Origin: Clostridia bacterium
Lineage (GTDB): Bacteria > Bacillota > Clostridia > Peptostreptococcales > Acidaminobacteraceae
Length of the DNA: 52,468 bases
Reading direction: 5' to 3'
Assembly (NCBI GenBank): GCA_014859095.1
Contig: JACUUV010000018.1
Location: 1 to 52,468 of the forward strand
Shown here one piece after another: positions 32,312 to 42,334 of the stretch. The position numbers and the translations under genes are program-made. How positions within the stretch are numbered: position 1 is the stretch's first letter; each line of letters begins with the position of its first letter. The notes under the pieces were generated by a model. That model saw only the letters and a program-made list of their open reading frames with translations. It did not search any database and was not told the DNA's origin.

Positions 32312-34151
32312 CCAACTTCATAAACTCTTCATTTTTGAACAGGTTTTTCTTGAGGATCAGATCTGAGACCTTGAGATCCCTTTTTATCCTTTCCAGTTGT
32401 TCTGCCAATGTCTCTGTGATCTCCACCGGCTCATGGTTTTTCAGATCGTAAAGACGCTCTTCATTGTTATTGTAAAAGTAATTGTCCATAATTATGGAGC
32501 CGTCTCTCTTGATGACATAGCCAGGCCCATCGATCAAAAGGGATTCTCCGAGTGTGAGCGGATGGTCGAGTCCCATGATGTCGAGTATGGTCGCAAGGAT
32601 ATCCACCTGACCACCTGTTTTGGAAATGGTCCCTTTCATGTCCGAATCCGGCAGGACAATCCAAAGCGGAACCTTTTGGATGCTTTCCCATGCGACATAG
32701 TGATCACTCAGACCAAGCAGTCTTGAGAGCGGCGCTTTCTGATCCTGGTAAAGTCCGGAGTGGTCACCATAGATCACTATGATTGTCTCATCGAGTATAC
32801 CTTCAGATTCCAGACGCTCAAAAAGTCCTTCAATCGAATCGTCCACATAGCGCATACTTTTGAGATAATTGCCTACTTGGGTCTTTTCATAGTCTCCAGT
32901 GTCCGGTTCATATCCGTTGAAAGCATCGTACGGGTGATGGCTGGACAGAGTGACTAGAAAACTGTAGAACGGTTGATTTTGGATAGAAATATCCATGGCC
33001 TGTCTATAAAATGAGACGTCGCTGATGGCCCAGCCCACAATTTCATCCAGATCGAAATCTTCTTTGCTTATGAAATCATCGAATTTGAAATTGTTGTAGA
33101 CGACCTCACGATTCCAAAAACTCGCTTGATACCCATGGAATCCTATGTTTTCGTAGCCACGATCCTTCAACAACTCACCGAGCGTTATGAATCGGTTGGT
33201 CGCATGGAGATAGTTCACGGCACCCACCGGAGCGGGATGCAGTCCCACGTTGAGTAAAAGTTCAGCATCAGAAGTGTTTCCCGCTGCAACCTGATGGTAA
33301 ATATTCTCAAAATAAAGGGCATCTTCTTTCAGTTTGTTCAGAAAAGGCGTCACTTCTTCGCCCTCTATTTCAAGGTCGACTACAAATTCCTGCATGGCCT
33401 CCACTTGTATGACAACGAGATTCATGCTTGCGTCATATAATGCAAGAGGCTCACGTCCTTCTGATTTTCCAGAGAGATAAGCCTTTATGGTCTCCAGTTC
33501 CGCCTGATCCATCGAGGTGCTGGTGAACCATTTGTTTTTGGCGAAATCCAATAGGTCATAACCATGGAAATAGTAGACTCCAAGGTCCTTAGCGATATTT
33601 TTTCTCTCATAGGCATGATGCGTCCGGTCCACCTCACTCGCCTTCCAGTGGAACGCGCCGATGGCGGCGACAATCAAAATCGCTATCAGCAGATTGTGTT
33701 TCCAGGTTTTATGCTCCTGAAGCGTCTTCCTGAAATAAACCGCATAGGCGATCATGACAGGAATTGTCACCACGAAGATCAGATCTTTTATGTGCATCAA
33801 GGAAAAGGTGCTGTCCGCCACGTCATTCATGAAACCCAGCTGGTATAGAATCGGTATGGTCAGTGGAATTCCATAATATCGTCCATACACCGTATCCGCG
33901 AAAAAAATGAAAGATACAATCAAGTCCGTGATGACTAGACTGTATACCGCTTTTCTTTGGAAGATGAGCATATTGAAAAGCACTATGATCACCACGCTGA
34001 AAATCAGAAGTGTGTGAATGCGGTCGTACTCCAGCATCGGATTCAGTCCAATCGAGTGATGCAAATAGGAAGCTTTCACCCAAAGCGAGGCAACCACACC
34101 CAGTACAAAAAATATATTGATTAATATTATTTTATTTTTCCGTTTTTTCAT
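32304..34151 (-). CDS. LTA synthase family phosphotransferase (sulfatase fold)
   Basis: The 615-residue protein has five N-terminal membrane segments (about 8-165) and an extracellular sulfatase-fold domain (about 240-560). Catalytic features of the LtaS family are visible: Glu251 (IQVEAMQ), the nucleophile Thr293 (GNTSDAE) and the metal ligands in VIYGDHSGLYQ. It should transfer glycerol phosphate from phosphatidylglycerol to a polymer, or a related phospho-substituent to glycans. It starts an overlapping gene set down to csaB, so the phosphotransfer probably acts on the same polymer. Confidence 0.87.
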   Translation of the reverse strand: MKKRKNKIILINIFFVLGVVASLWVKASYLHHSIGLNPMLEYDRIHTLLIFSVVIIVLFNMLIFQRKAVYSLVITDLIVSFIFFADTVYGRYYGIPLTIPILYQLGFMNDVADSTFSLMHIKDLIFVVTIPVMIAYAVYFRKTLQEHKTWKHNLLIAILIVAAIGAFHWKASEVDRTHHAYERKNIAKDLGVYYFHGYDLLDFAKNKWFTSTSMDQAELETIKAYLSGKSEGREPLALYDASMNLVVIQVEAMQEFVVDLEIEGEEVTPFLNKLKEDALYFENIYHQVAAGNTSDAELLLNVGLHPAPVGAVNYLHATNRFITLGELLKDRGYENIGFHGYQASFWNREVVYNNFKFDDFISKEDFDLDEIVGWAISDVSFYRQAMDISIQNQPFYSFLVTLSSHHPYDAFNGYEPDTGDYEKTQVGNYLKSMRYVDDSIEGLFERLESEGILDETIIVIYGDHSGLYQDQKAPLSRLLGLSDHYVAWESIQKVPLWIVLPDSDMKGTISKTGGQVDILATILDIMGLDHPLTLGESLLIDGPGYVIKRDGSIIMDNYFYNNNEERLYDLKNHEPVEITETLAEQLERIKRDLKVSDLILKKNLFKNEEFMKLVE

Positions 34152-34240
34152 GTCTTGGCTTCTCCGTCATATATCTAGATTTGTGAACGTTTCGAGTCTA
34201 TTTTACCATTCCGTGGGGTAACATTCTATCTTTATTTTTA

Positions 34241-34285
34241 GTTGACAGCGCAACCAATTGCCTCTAAAATAGTTGTAAATGCAAC
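34241..34285 (+). promoter_or_regulatory. Promoter with two MarR-type operators
   Basis: TTGACA (34242-34247) and TAAAAT (34265-34270) are spaced by 17 bases. Dyads GTTG-N6-CAAC lie at 34241-34254 over the -35 and at 34272-34285 just after the -10, 31 bases (three turns) apart. Matching sites at both boxes fit autorepression by the MarR protein. Confidence 0.7.
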
Positions 34286-34311
34286 TAATCTTTCATAGAA
34301 AGGACCCTCTC

Positions 34312-34761
34312 ATGAGTCAAGATCCAAATTGCTTCAAACTCAGCAAATCCATCTCCATGATTTACCGCAATGGCAAAGCCTATATCGACCAAGCCATGAG
34401 CCATCACAATATCAGCAGCGGTCAGTATATATTTCTTTTTTATCTTTTTAATCACAATGGCTCCACACAAGATCAGATCAGCAAAGCGCTGGATATGGAC
34501 AAAGCCACCACCACAAGAGCCGTTCAGAAACTTGAGTCCATTGGTCTGGTCAGACGCGAGCGTAACAGTGACGACCATAGGATCAACAACGTCTTCATCA
34601 CCGAAGAAGGCAACGCGCTCAGGAAAGAACTCTATAAAGTCGCCATGGATTGGGACGATTTGCTCCTTCAAAAGCTTACCCCCGATGAACGTTCGACACT
34701 GCAAAAGCTAATCGGAAAGCTCTCTGAAAACTCCAAGACCCATAAAAAACAAACCATATGA
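34312..34761 (+). CDS. MarR family transcriptional regulator
   Basis: The start is ATG 34312 after AAAGGACCCTCTC, giving 149 residues; an upstream in-frame ATG at 34279 lies in the operator. The winged helix is at about 40-110: STQDQISKALDMDKATTTRAVQKLESIGLV as helix-turn-helix, and RRERNSDDHRINNVFITEEG as the wing. It should bind the two GTTG-N6-CAAC dyads and release them on binding a drug-like ligand, so inducing the MATE pump 13 bases downstream. Confidence 0.9.
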   Translation: MSQDPNCFKLSKSISMIYRNGKAYIDQAMSHHNISSGQYIFLFYLFNHNGSTQDQISKALDMDKATTTRAVQKLESIGLVRRERNSDDHRINNVFITEEGNALRKELYKVAMDWDDLLLQKLTPDERSTLQKLIGKLSENSKTHKKQTI

Positions 34762-34774
34762 AACGAGGACCGCT

Positions 34775-36127
34775 ATGTCAAACAACGAATATTTAAAAAC
34801 TGAAAAAATATGGAAACTGCTTCTAAAGTTCTCCATCCCCGCAATCGTGGGAATGATGGTCAACGCCCTCTACAACGTAGTTGACCGGATCTACATAGGT
34901 TGGCTGGGCCCACTGCCGATGACCGGCATCGGCCTTTCGCTCCCAATGATGATTCTGATGATGGCATTTGGCATGCTCATCGGTATCGGTGCGGCATCAA
35001 GGATTTCCATCCGATTGGGTGAAGGCCGTCAGGAAGATGCGGAGAAAATCCTCGGCAATGCTTTCACCATGCTGATTCTGATCATGGGCAGCGTCATGAT
35101 TCTTGGACTGATCTTCAAAGAACCACTGCTTTATCTGTTTGGTGCCAGCCCGGCAACTTATGAGTACGCCAACCAATACATGACTGTAATCCTGATGGGA
35201 GCGTTATTCCAGGGCATCGGCTTTGGACTCAACAACGTCATCCGTGCGGAAGGTAATCCCAAGATCGCCATGTACACAATGCTTCTTGGGGCATTCACAA
35301 ATATCGTACTCGATCCGATTTTCATCTTCGCATTTGGTCTGGGTATAAGAGGTGCTGCAATAGCCACAATTATTTCTCAGCTTGTGACCTCCATTTGGGT
35401 GATGAGGTATTTCCTTTCCGGGAAAAGTCGTCTCAAACTTAAAAGGGAGCATCTCAAACCGAATGCTGCTATTGTGGGCAGTATCGTGGCCATTGGCATG
35501 TCTCCGTTTTTCATGCAGGTTGCGGCGAGTATGGTCACCATTGTCTCCAACAACGCGCTTAAAGCCAATGGCGGTGACATCGCCATAGGAGCCATGACCG
35601 TCATCAACTCTCTGGCCATGTTCTTCCTAATGCCTATTTTTGGGATCAATCAAGGGGCTCAACCCATCATCGGTTTCAATTACGGTGCAAAGGAATATCG
35701 CCGAGTCAAGGAAGCACTGAAATACGCCATCGCAGGTGGTACGGTCATAGCCACTTTCGGGTTCATCATGACCCAGTTTTTCACGGTGACCTTGATCAAA
35801 ATGTTCAATAGCGATCCAGAGCTGATCAGCGTTGCATCCGTCGGAATGAAAACCTTTCTGGTCATGATGCCGATCATCGGTTTCCAAATCATCAGTTCGA
35901 ACTACTTCCAGGCCGTTGGGAAAGCCCCAAAATCCATGTTCCTGGGGCTGCTCAGACAAGTCTTGGTTCTTATACCCATGCTGATCATACTGCCCCAGTT
36001 TTTCGGACTCATGGGAGTATGGTATGCCGGTCCCACTGCTGACCTGATCGCATCACTGGTTACAGCGCTTTTCCTCGTGATAGAAATGCGCCATTTGGAT
36101 GCATCTCATGTTTTACAAACCGCATAG
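34775..36127 (+). CDS. MATE family efflux transporter
   Basis: The 450-residue protein has twelve membrane segments in two MatE domains (about 17-175 and 235-395). Typical motifs are IPAIVGMMVNALYNVVDRIY and the matching second-half PIFGINQGAQPIIGFNYGA. It exports organic cations or drugs in exchange for Na+ or H+. It is co-transcribed with the MarR regulator. Directly after its TAG the same frame encodes a ferredoxin-like tail (36128-36202). Confidence 0.92.
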   Translation: MSNNEYLKTEKIWKLLLKFSIPAIVGMMVNALYNVVDRIYIGWLGPLPMTGIGLSLPMMILMMAFGMLIGIGAASRISIRLGEGRQEDAEKILGNAFTMLILIMGSVMILGLIFKEPLLYLFGASPATYEYANQYMTVILMGALFQGIGFGLNNVIRAEGNPKIAMYTMLLGAFTNIVLDPIFIFAFGLGIRGAAIATIISQLVTSIWVMRYFLSGKSRLKLKREHLKPNAAIVGSIVAIGMSPFFMQVAASMVTIVSNNALKANGGDIAIGAMTVINSLAMFFLMPIFGINQGAQPIIGFNYGAKEYRRVKEALKYAIAGGTVIATFGFIMTQFFTVTLIKMFNSDPELISVASVGMKTFLVMMPIIGFQIISSNYFQAVGKAPKSMFLGLLRQVLVLIPMLIILPQFFGLMGVWYAGPTADLIASLVTALFLVIEMRHLDASHVLQTA

Positions 36128-36202
36128 GAAGCTTTCAGTTGCGCCAAGTGCCTCAAATGCATCGATGTCTGTCCAAAAAACAGTCTCGAACTCAAAATGT
36201 GA
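36128..36202 (+). pseudogene. Ferredoxin-type C-terminal remnant
   Basis: In frame with and directly after the MATE stop, 24 codons read EAFSCAKCLKCIDVCPKNSL and end ELKM-stop. CAKCLKCIDVCP is a complete CxxCxxCxxxCP iron-sulfur motif. No start or ribosome site belongs to it. It is probably the 3' end of a lost ferredoxin-containing gene such as an MATE-linked or EFR1-type protein. Confidence 0.5.
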
Positions 36203-36206
36203 TTAC

Positions 36207-36245
36207 AAAGGCAGCGGGCTCATTCGAACCCGCTGCCTTTTTTTA
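36207..36245. terminator. Bidirectional terminator
   Basis: AAAGGCAGCGGG pairs with CCCGCTGCCTTT, followed by a T run on the plus strand; the T run includes the stop codon of the minus-strand gene. It ends the marR-MATE operon. Confidence 0.8.
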
Positions 36246-39200
36246 TTGTGATTTGCTGAAATAGTAATTCACACCATCTTCGTAACCTTGAGTAAAACCA
36301 AGTACATTTTGACTAAGGTTGAATGAACCGTCAAAGCTCGCCTCAACTGGTCCAAACTGCTGCGAGATATTGATCTTACCTCCTATTGAGGCTCCCACAG
36401 GTCCAGCGCTAAATCCGAAACTATCTTTGAGTCCCAGTGCAAATGCTTGTGCCTCTTTCATGATGGTCGCATAGTCGTCCTCTTTAAGAGAGAATCCGGC
36501 TACAGACCAAATGGAAGTGTTGATGCCCACGAAACCGCCTACGACATATTGACCGGCAGCGCGCACCGAATCCACTATGACACTGCTCACCATACCTCCT
36601 CTTTCAAAGGTGTCCAGTACACCTATGGTCTCATAGGTTTCTGGATCCATCTCAATCCAAGCCCATCTTTTCTCACCACCAATTATCGATGGCGCACTAG
36701 GAATCAGAATCATTTGATCGGAGTTTTCAAAATATCGGATCATTTCCTCACTCATACCTATCTTTTTGAGCATTTCCTCATCTTGTCCCTCTAAATAACG
36801 ATCCATAAGCACCAACTTGCTGCCTTTTGGGGCTGCTGAAATAATGTCGATCACTCCAATCCCCTTCTGACCTAAAACAGCATCCTCAAGCGCTGTGGCA
36901 TAGTATCCACTCATGATGTTGAATGCCCATAAGGCTTTTTCATCACCAGTGTGTACTTCGTTGACTGGACTAAGCAAACTGATGGATGTTTCAAGTCCGA
37001 ATTTCGAAGTAGGTGCTTTCATCTGGACCACTATGATTCTCGACCGATTTGTATTGCCGATCACCAAATCGAGGTCTTTGGCCATTGCTCTCTCTTTAAG
37101 AGTCTGAGCATGAATGAATGCATGAAGAATGCTACGAGTGTAAAGTCTCATAGCGGACAGGTCCTCGAGTCCTTCAATCTTTTCAATCACTGGCCTCAAT
37201 GGCATTTCCGGACTATTGATGGCGATTGTGAAGAACAGATCTTCAAGTCCCCTCTCAGCCCCTAATGAAGCTTCATAGCGATGAAGATTGTCACCCCCTG
37301 CATCTATTTCAATGATGACTTTCTTTGGTTCAAATGTTTTAAGTGAAATTCCTTCTTCACCGATGCCGACACCTTCCTTGTTGAGCCAGTAAGCTTTCAC
37401 TTTGGTACCCATTAGAGTGAATCCCACATCCAGTGCGTCATCACTGAGCGCCGACATTGAAAAAGATTCTTCAAGCACGGTCATAACTGCAAATCTCGGA
37501 CCATCTTCCGTATCACCGGCAAGTGCATCGCTAAAATCTGAAAATTGCTCATTCATATCTTCTACGAGACTGATGCCCTCTATTTCAACATGAATTCTGG
37601 CACGGTCAGAAGACATTTCGAAATCAGGTTGTTTCATGTAAAACGCCAGGCTCTCGAGGTCGTCCAAATATTCTACAAACGGCAGTACGAGCACATGTGA
37701 CCCATTTTTGTCTTCATAGTAAATCGCCGGAACACTATTTTGAATCACATCGACTCCTCCAGAAAAATTCATTAGTGCCGATTTTCCTTCTTTCGTCAGT
37801 CCAACAAGCCTCATTTTGGGCTCAAGTCCAATTTGAGAGAATAGCTTCAAAGCCAGTATCGCATAATCGTTTTCAGTTCCAAACCCCTGTGTCACAGTGG
37901 CTTCAGGACTATAGATATTAGTAAAGGGGGCTAACCATCGCTTGGTGGGAATGAATTTCAGGCTTTTAAGCAATTTTAAGGCCTGATCGACGGTTTTTAC
38001 TTCATCCATCCTTTGTTTGCCGGCTTGGCTATACGCCGGGGGAACCACTGAAAGTACCTTTTCATTATTAAGTGTATGGGCAATTTTCCCAGTCGTTCCT
38101 TCCTTCATCATCAAATATTCATTGATTCGGGTCGCTATCGCTTCACTCATGTCTGATTCGAATGTCAAATCAGTTTCATACGAGGTTCTTGTCACCAAGA
38201 GCTCTGATGGGAACATTCCAGATGAAATCGGAATACTCATGTCCGAATGAAAGTCCGACGTCACTTTCCATTGTGCTTCGGGGTCAGGATTGAAATAAAC
38301 CAAAAATCCTCTTCTGCTTGTGCCATCAAAAATGACACTCTCACCATCAAGGGCAAGCAACAACAGATATGAATTTGAGGAGGTGTATGCTTCTACAATT
38401 TCACCACTGTCTTTTGTCATAGATACAGTAAAAAGTTCATTGACCCCTTGGGTTGAGAGTCCATCTTCCAAATCTTCTATGGTCACATCCAATATGATAT
38501 CTCCCCCATTGACGCCTCCGGAAGATGATTCAAGCTGAATGGCCGAATTGACAATCAAATTGTAGCCTTCTCCTTTGTAAGAGTTCTTCGGTGTCAGATT
38601 TTGCGCTTTGCCACTTACAATCGGCATTCTCGCATCATCATTTCTCAGATTGATGTAAAGGTTTGCTGGCGCTTTCGCAAGTGATTGAGGCATCTCAAAA
38701 ATCCACTGTGTCAGATTTTGGGCTCCAGGACCGATCATTTTGGGATAATACTGGCCATATGGAACAATGGCAGTCGTTGGATGTAGATTGAAATAATAAG
38801 ATCCTGAACCAGAAAGCACTTCAAGATAAAGTCTTTCCGAAGGATTGAAATCAATAAGCGCCTGCATTTTGGAAATGAAAGTACCTTGCACCGCCCTAAA
38901 GAGGTTGCTTACTTTAATGCTTTCATCCCCTGGAAACTTCATCTTGTCCTCCAATCCCACAAAAGCAAGGCCAAAGCTATCTGATAGTGAAATTTGGGTT
39001 TCAGTCGGTAAACTTTCTATTTCAGCTTGTGCGGGTGGCAACTTTCCGATAAGTGGCAAGTGCAAACTTCCATATGCTGTATCGTACAGATGTATTGAGA
39101 GTTGTTCGATAGGTTCATCGGGAACAATGAATACCATTGTTCCCGAAACAATATGTTCAGGTTCTATCAGAATCGCAGGGTCGCCTGGATTTACAATGGA

Positions 39201-42200
39201 ATCAGCAGTCAACCATGTGGCATTGCTCGCGCTGTGTGAACCTTTGTTGTTCATAGTCACGAAAAAATGTGCTGTCATTTCAGGAATGAGATAACTTGGT
39301 ATCATTTCAACTTCCACTGCAGAGTCATCACCCGAAATCCAATTTGAAGGATGACTGGAACCATCTTCATAAAGGGTTACCTTTTGAGGTTTCATCACAT
39401 TTTCAATTTCCAGAGTGGCACACATGAATCGATAGCCGCTGGGCGCATCCACCCCTTTTAGTCGATCTAAAAATATGAGCTCGTCCACACTTATTTTCAC
39501 TGCGTTTCCAGTCTTATGCTTTGAAACTTCCATTCGTCCTGAGATAATGGTTTCCAATGATGGAATACTTCTACCGGTTATTTTTTTTGCCATTTCAGGA
39601 CCATACTGTACCACTCGACCTGCATAATGATATGAAATGGTTTGGGAGTCAATCACTTTTCCACTATGTGGTGCGGCAGAGAGCTCCACCAATTTCGCAG
39701 TGCTGTATGCTTCTCTTTCTCCAAGTTCGTTCTCTTTCTCAATCGAAATTCCCAGTTGACTCAACTGAGATTTTTTCATACTTAGGACAGATTTCAAGAT
39801 TTGATCGAAAGCACTGGATAAAACTTTCGGATCTGAACTGAACACATAGGAACCCCCAGATTTTTCAGCCGCAAGGGCAAATACGTCCTCTACTGACTCA
39901 CCGAGACCCATACCGACCCAAAGCACACTGATGCCTTCATCGATAAAAGCTTTGAAATACTCATCCATGAATGATTCATCAGGATCCAGCGCCTCATCGG
40001 TGATGAAAATTAATATTTTTCGAGTGGACGGAATTTCCTTCAGACTTTCAATCGCCACGTGAACAGCCGCTGGAATATCTGTCGGACCTCCTGGTCCCAA
40101 GCTTTCAAGTGCTCTCATGAGTTTGGTCTTATCTGTGGTCAGGCTCTGAACCATATAAGCCGAATCTTCAAAACCCATCAATTGTGCTTGAACCATATCC
40201 GGCAAAGCTGAAATGAAAGGATGGACGAGTTGTCTCACATTGTGCATTCTTTCGCCGACACCCTCGTCTACATCAGCCATGGAACCACTTGTATCTATCA
40301 TAAAGGTCAGTACGGGAATATCACCGAAAGCGGGTTCTGAAGGACGTTCATAAACCACTTCGTACATATTTCCAATTCTTTCATTGATTGCTTTGAAAAC
40401 CGATTCCAGCGCATTATGATCCTGAGCATCAAAATATCTACCAAAACTTTCGTCTGCAATGGCTTTTAATGTTCCAATGTCTTGACCTTTTCCAAAGCCA
40501 ATGGCAAAGACTGGTATTTTTGCTTCTTTCAATGCTCCCAGTGTATTCATTTTGTTGTTGGGTCCCGGATTCGCCAAGTCGTTTTCACCATCTGTGAATA
40601 AGACAATAAGAGGTCTTTCGGCGTCATCCAAAAGTTTCATAGCTTCGTGCAAACTGTTGTAAAGTGCGGTATCTCCCCCTACACTCATTTTTTTCAGTGC
40701 ACTCAGAGCTTCATTTTTGTTTTCACCATCCATTACTTTGACTGTCGTGTCGAAATCAATCACTCTGATATGACTGTCATCTGGCAGTCCACTTATGAAT
40801 CTGCTCGCAGCTTCCATTACACCTTCGAATGCACCACGCATGGAACCGGAAGAATCAAGTAGTATAACCAAATCAGGTGGCGTTTCAACTGGCCCAATTT
40901 CAATGACGTTTGCCGGGACACCCCCTTCTGTGACAGTTGTGTTGGTCTTGTCCGGTTTGATATCAGCTGTTTTCTTATCCAACAGTGTAAACTGAAATGC
41001 CACTTGTTTCTCTGAAGGGAGCTCTTTGACATTGTTGATCTCCAAGCCACGTTCATCCACACTACCGCTTTTTTTGCTCAAACTTAATGCGACTGTATAA
41101 GGTACATTCACTTCAGTTACTCCACCACTGTTCACTGGCACCCCGATAATCTGATAATGACTCAACAGCGGATCCCCTTCAGGTGATATTTTCAAATTCC
41201 AATAGCCAGAAGGTACATACACCAGATAATCGCCATCCGGAGTCCTATCCAGCAAATTCTCACCTGTGATATAACCCGGATGCTCAATATAGATTCTATC
41301 TCCTCCAGTCGGGGAGGCCTCAATTGATGAGACGAAAGCCGCGCTGACCTTTATGGCTCCAAAAGCTTCGCCATAAATCACCGGTTCCATAGGTAAAGGA
41401 CTATTAATTTCAAGTCTTATCTCATCGGGTGGGTCCGAGGAGTCCCACCAAAGCTCCCATTCACTGACTCCATTGACGTTGGACAAATCACCGACCCAAT
41501 ATTCTTTACCGATATATTCATCAAGAATTATCCTGTGATTCGAAGTCCATGTGAATTCTCCATTTTGAAGTCTGTTCATGATGTTTAAATCTGCGTAACC
41601 GTTTGATACGAACGCTTTTAGAACTTGATACTCATTGCCGCTGTGATATGATGAAAAACGATAGGGTTGTTCCATATCCGACGGATCAAGTGACATCACC
41701 GCTCCGATTTTCAGTTCGCGTTCTAGAACGACCTCCAAAGTGATATTGAAGTCTTCAGTTGTTGCCTTCCCCCACCACTTGTTTTGACTTTCATCTATCG
41801 CCAAAAAAAGAACTGATTTCTCTTTTTGTGCAACTATTTCCCAATTGTTTTCTTTGATATATATTTTTAAATCGTCTATGAATTGTGCGTTTTGATCTTC
41901 ATCAAAATTTTCAGGATATGGAATGCCCAATTTTGTCAAACTGCCGAAAATTTCACGTTCATATGGGTACTGCCTTTTATCGAAGCCTTCAAAATGCAAA
42001 CTGCCGTTCGCATCATATTCAATGCTCCCATATGCGCTTTCGGGCCCCATCGGATTGATTAAAGGCCGCTCTCCGGTCCAAGGACTTTCTTCTTTCCCCG
42101 CAAACTTCCAAACCGCTGTTTTGGGGCTCTGGTCAAGTACAAAGCCATACTCTGAATCCTCAAGACTGGTCTGTCCAATCTGTGAGTTGGAATCACCTGT

Positions 42201-42320
42201 TTCTGATGCAATTTTGTCTTCTTGGTTTTCGTCATTTGAGTTTTTCGACCCGCAACCCGACAAACTGACTATAAATACCAACAGTAATATCAGCAACCTT
42301 AAAAATCCCCTTCCAAACAT
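36243..42320 (-). CDS. Giant lipoprotein with two von Willebrand A domains
   Basis: The start at ATG 42320 follows GAGGGGGGGAGCTCA and gives 2025 residues. The lipobox is LSGC (Cys about 23), so it is anchored to the outer face of the membrane. Two vWA domains lie at about 483-658 and 668-848. Each has a full metal site: DSSGS at 489-493 with Thr in GGDTALYNSL and Asp in FTDGEND; DTSGS at 676-680 with GGPTD and ITDEALD. A transglutaminase-like region near 1450-1560 reads GFGTENDYAILALKLFSQIG, but the expected Cys is absent. The rest, beta-rich and largely unassigned, includes an N-terminal part (about 60-460). vWA pairs bind protein partners through a metal ion. It appears monocistronic. Role unknown; adhesion or cell-surface assembly is a guess. 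Confidence 0.8.
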   Translation of the reverse strand: MFGRGFLRLLILLLVFIVSLSGCGSKNSNDENQEDKIASETGDSNSQIGQTSLEDSEYGFVLDQSPKTAVWKFAGKEESPWTGERPLINPMGPESAYGSIEYDANGSLHFEGFDKRQYPYEREIFGSLTKLGIPYPENFDEDQNAQFIDDLKIYIKENNWEIVAQKEKSVLFLAIDESQNKWWGKATTEDFNITLEVVLERELKIGAVMSLDPSDMEQPYRFSSYHSGNEYQVLKAFVSNGYADLNIMNRLQNGEFTWTSNHRIILDEYIGKEYWVGDLSNVNGVSEWELWWDSSDPPDEIRLEINSPLPMEPVIYGEAFGAIKVSAAFVSSIEASPTGGDRIYIEHPGYITGENLLDRTPDGDYLVYVPSGYWNLKISPEGDPLLSHYQIIGVPVNSGGVTEVNVPYTVALSLSKKSGSVDERGLEINNVKELPSEKQVAFQFTLLDKKTADIKPDKTNTTVTEGGVPANVIEIGPVETPPDLVILLDSSGSMRGAFEGVMEAASRFISGLPDDSHIRVIDFDTTVKVMDGENKNEALSALKKMSVGGDTALYNSLHEAMKLLDDAERPLIVLFTDGENDLANPGPNNKMNTLGALKEAKIPVFAIGFGKGQDIGTLKAIADESFGRYFDAQDHNALESVFKAINERIGNMYEVVYERPSEPAFGDIPVLTFMIDTSGSMADVDEGVGERMHNVRQLVHPFISALPDMVQAQLMGFEDSAYMVQSLTTDKTKLMRALESLGPGGPTDIPAAVHVAIESLKEIPSTRKILIFITDEALDPDESFMDEYFKAFIDEGISVLWVGMGLGESVEDVFALAAEKSGGSYVFSSDPKVLSSAFDQILKSVLSMKKSQLSQLGISIEKENELGEREAYSTAKLVELSAAPHSGKVIDSQTISYHYAGRVVQYGPEMAKKITGRSIPSLETIISGRMEVSKHKTGNAVKISVDELIFLDRLKGVDAPSGYRFMCATLEIENVMKPQKVTLYEDGSSHPSNWISGDDSAVEVEMIPSYLIPEMTAHFFVTMNNKGSHSASNATWLTADSIVNPGDPAILIEPEHIVSGTMVFIVPDEPIEQLSIHLYDTAYGSLHLPLIGKLPPAQAEIESLPTETQISLSDSFGLAFVGLEDKMKFPGDESIKVSNLFRAVQGTFISKMQALIDFNPSERLYLEVLSGSGSYYFNLHPTTAIVPYGQYYPKMIGPGAQNLTQWIFEMPQSLAKAPANLYINLRNDDARMPIVSGKAQNLTPKNSYKGEGYNLIVNSAIQLESSSGGVNGGDIILDVTIEDLEDGLSTQGVNELFTVSMTKDSGEIVEAYTSSNSYLLLLALDGESVIFDGTSRRGFLVYFNPDPEAQWKVTSDFHSDMSIPISSGMFPSELLVTRTSYETDLTFESDMSEAIATRINEYLMMKEGTTGKIAHTLNNEKVLSVVPPAYSQAGKQRMDEVKTVDQALKLLKSLKFIPTKRWLAPFTNIYSPEATVTQGFGTENDYAILALKLFSQIGLEPKMRLVGLTKEGKSALMNFSGGVDVIQNSVPAIYYEDKNGSHVLVLPFVEYLDDLESLAFYMKQPDFEMSSDRARIHVEIEGISLVEDMNEQFSDFSDALAGDTEDGPRFAVMTVLEESFSMSALSDDALDVGFTLMGTKVKAYWLNKEGVGIGEEGISLKTFEPKKVIIEIDAGGDNLHRYEASLGAERGLEDLFFTIAINSPEMPLRPVIEKIEGLEDLSAMRLYTRSILHAFIHAQTLKERAMAKDLDLVIGNTNRSRIIVVQMKAPTSKFGLETSISLLSPVNEVHTGDEKALWAFNIMSGYYATALEDAVLGQKGIGVIDIISAAPKGSKLVLMDRYLEGQDEEMLKKIGMSEEMIRYFENSDQMILIPSAPSIIGGEKRWAWIEMDPETYETIGVLDTFERGGMVSSVIVDSVRAAGQYVVGGFVGINTSIWSVAGFSLKEDDYATIMKEAQAFALGLKDSFGFSAGPVGASIGGKINISQQFGPVEASFDGSFNLSQNVLGFTQGYEDGVNYYFSKSQ

Positions 42321-42334
42321 TGAGCTCCCCCCCT

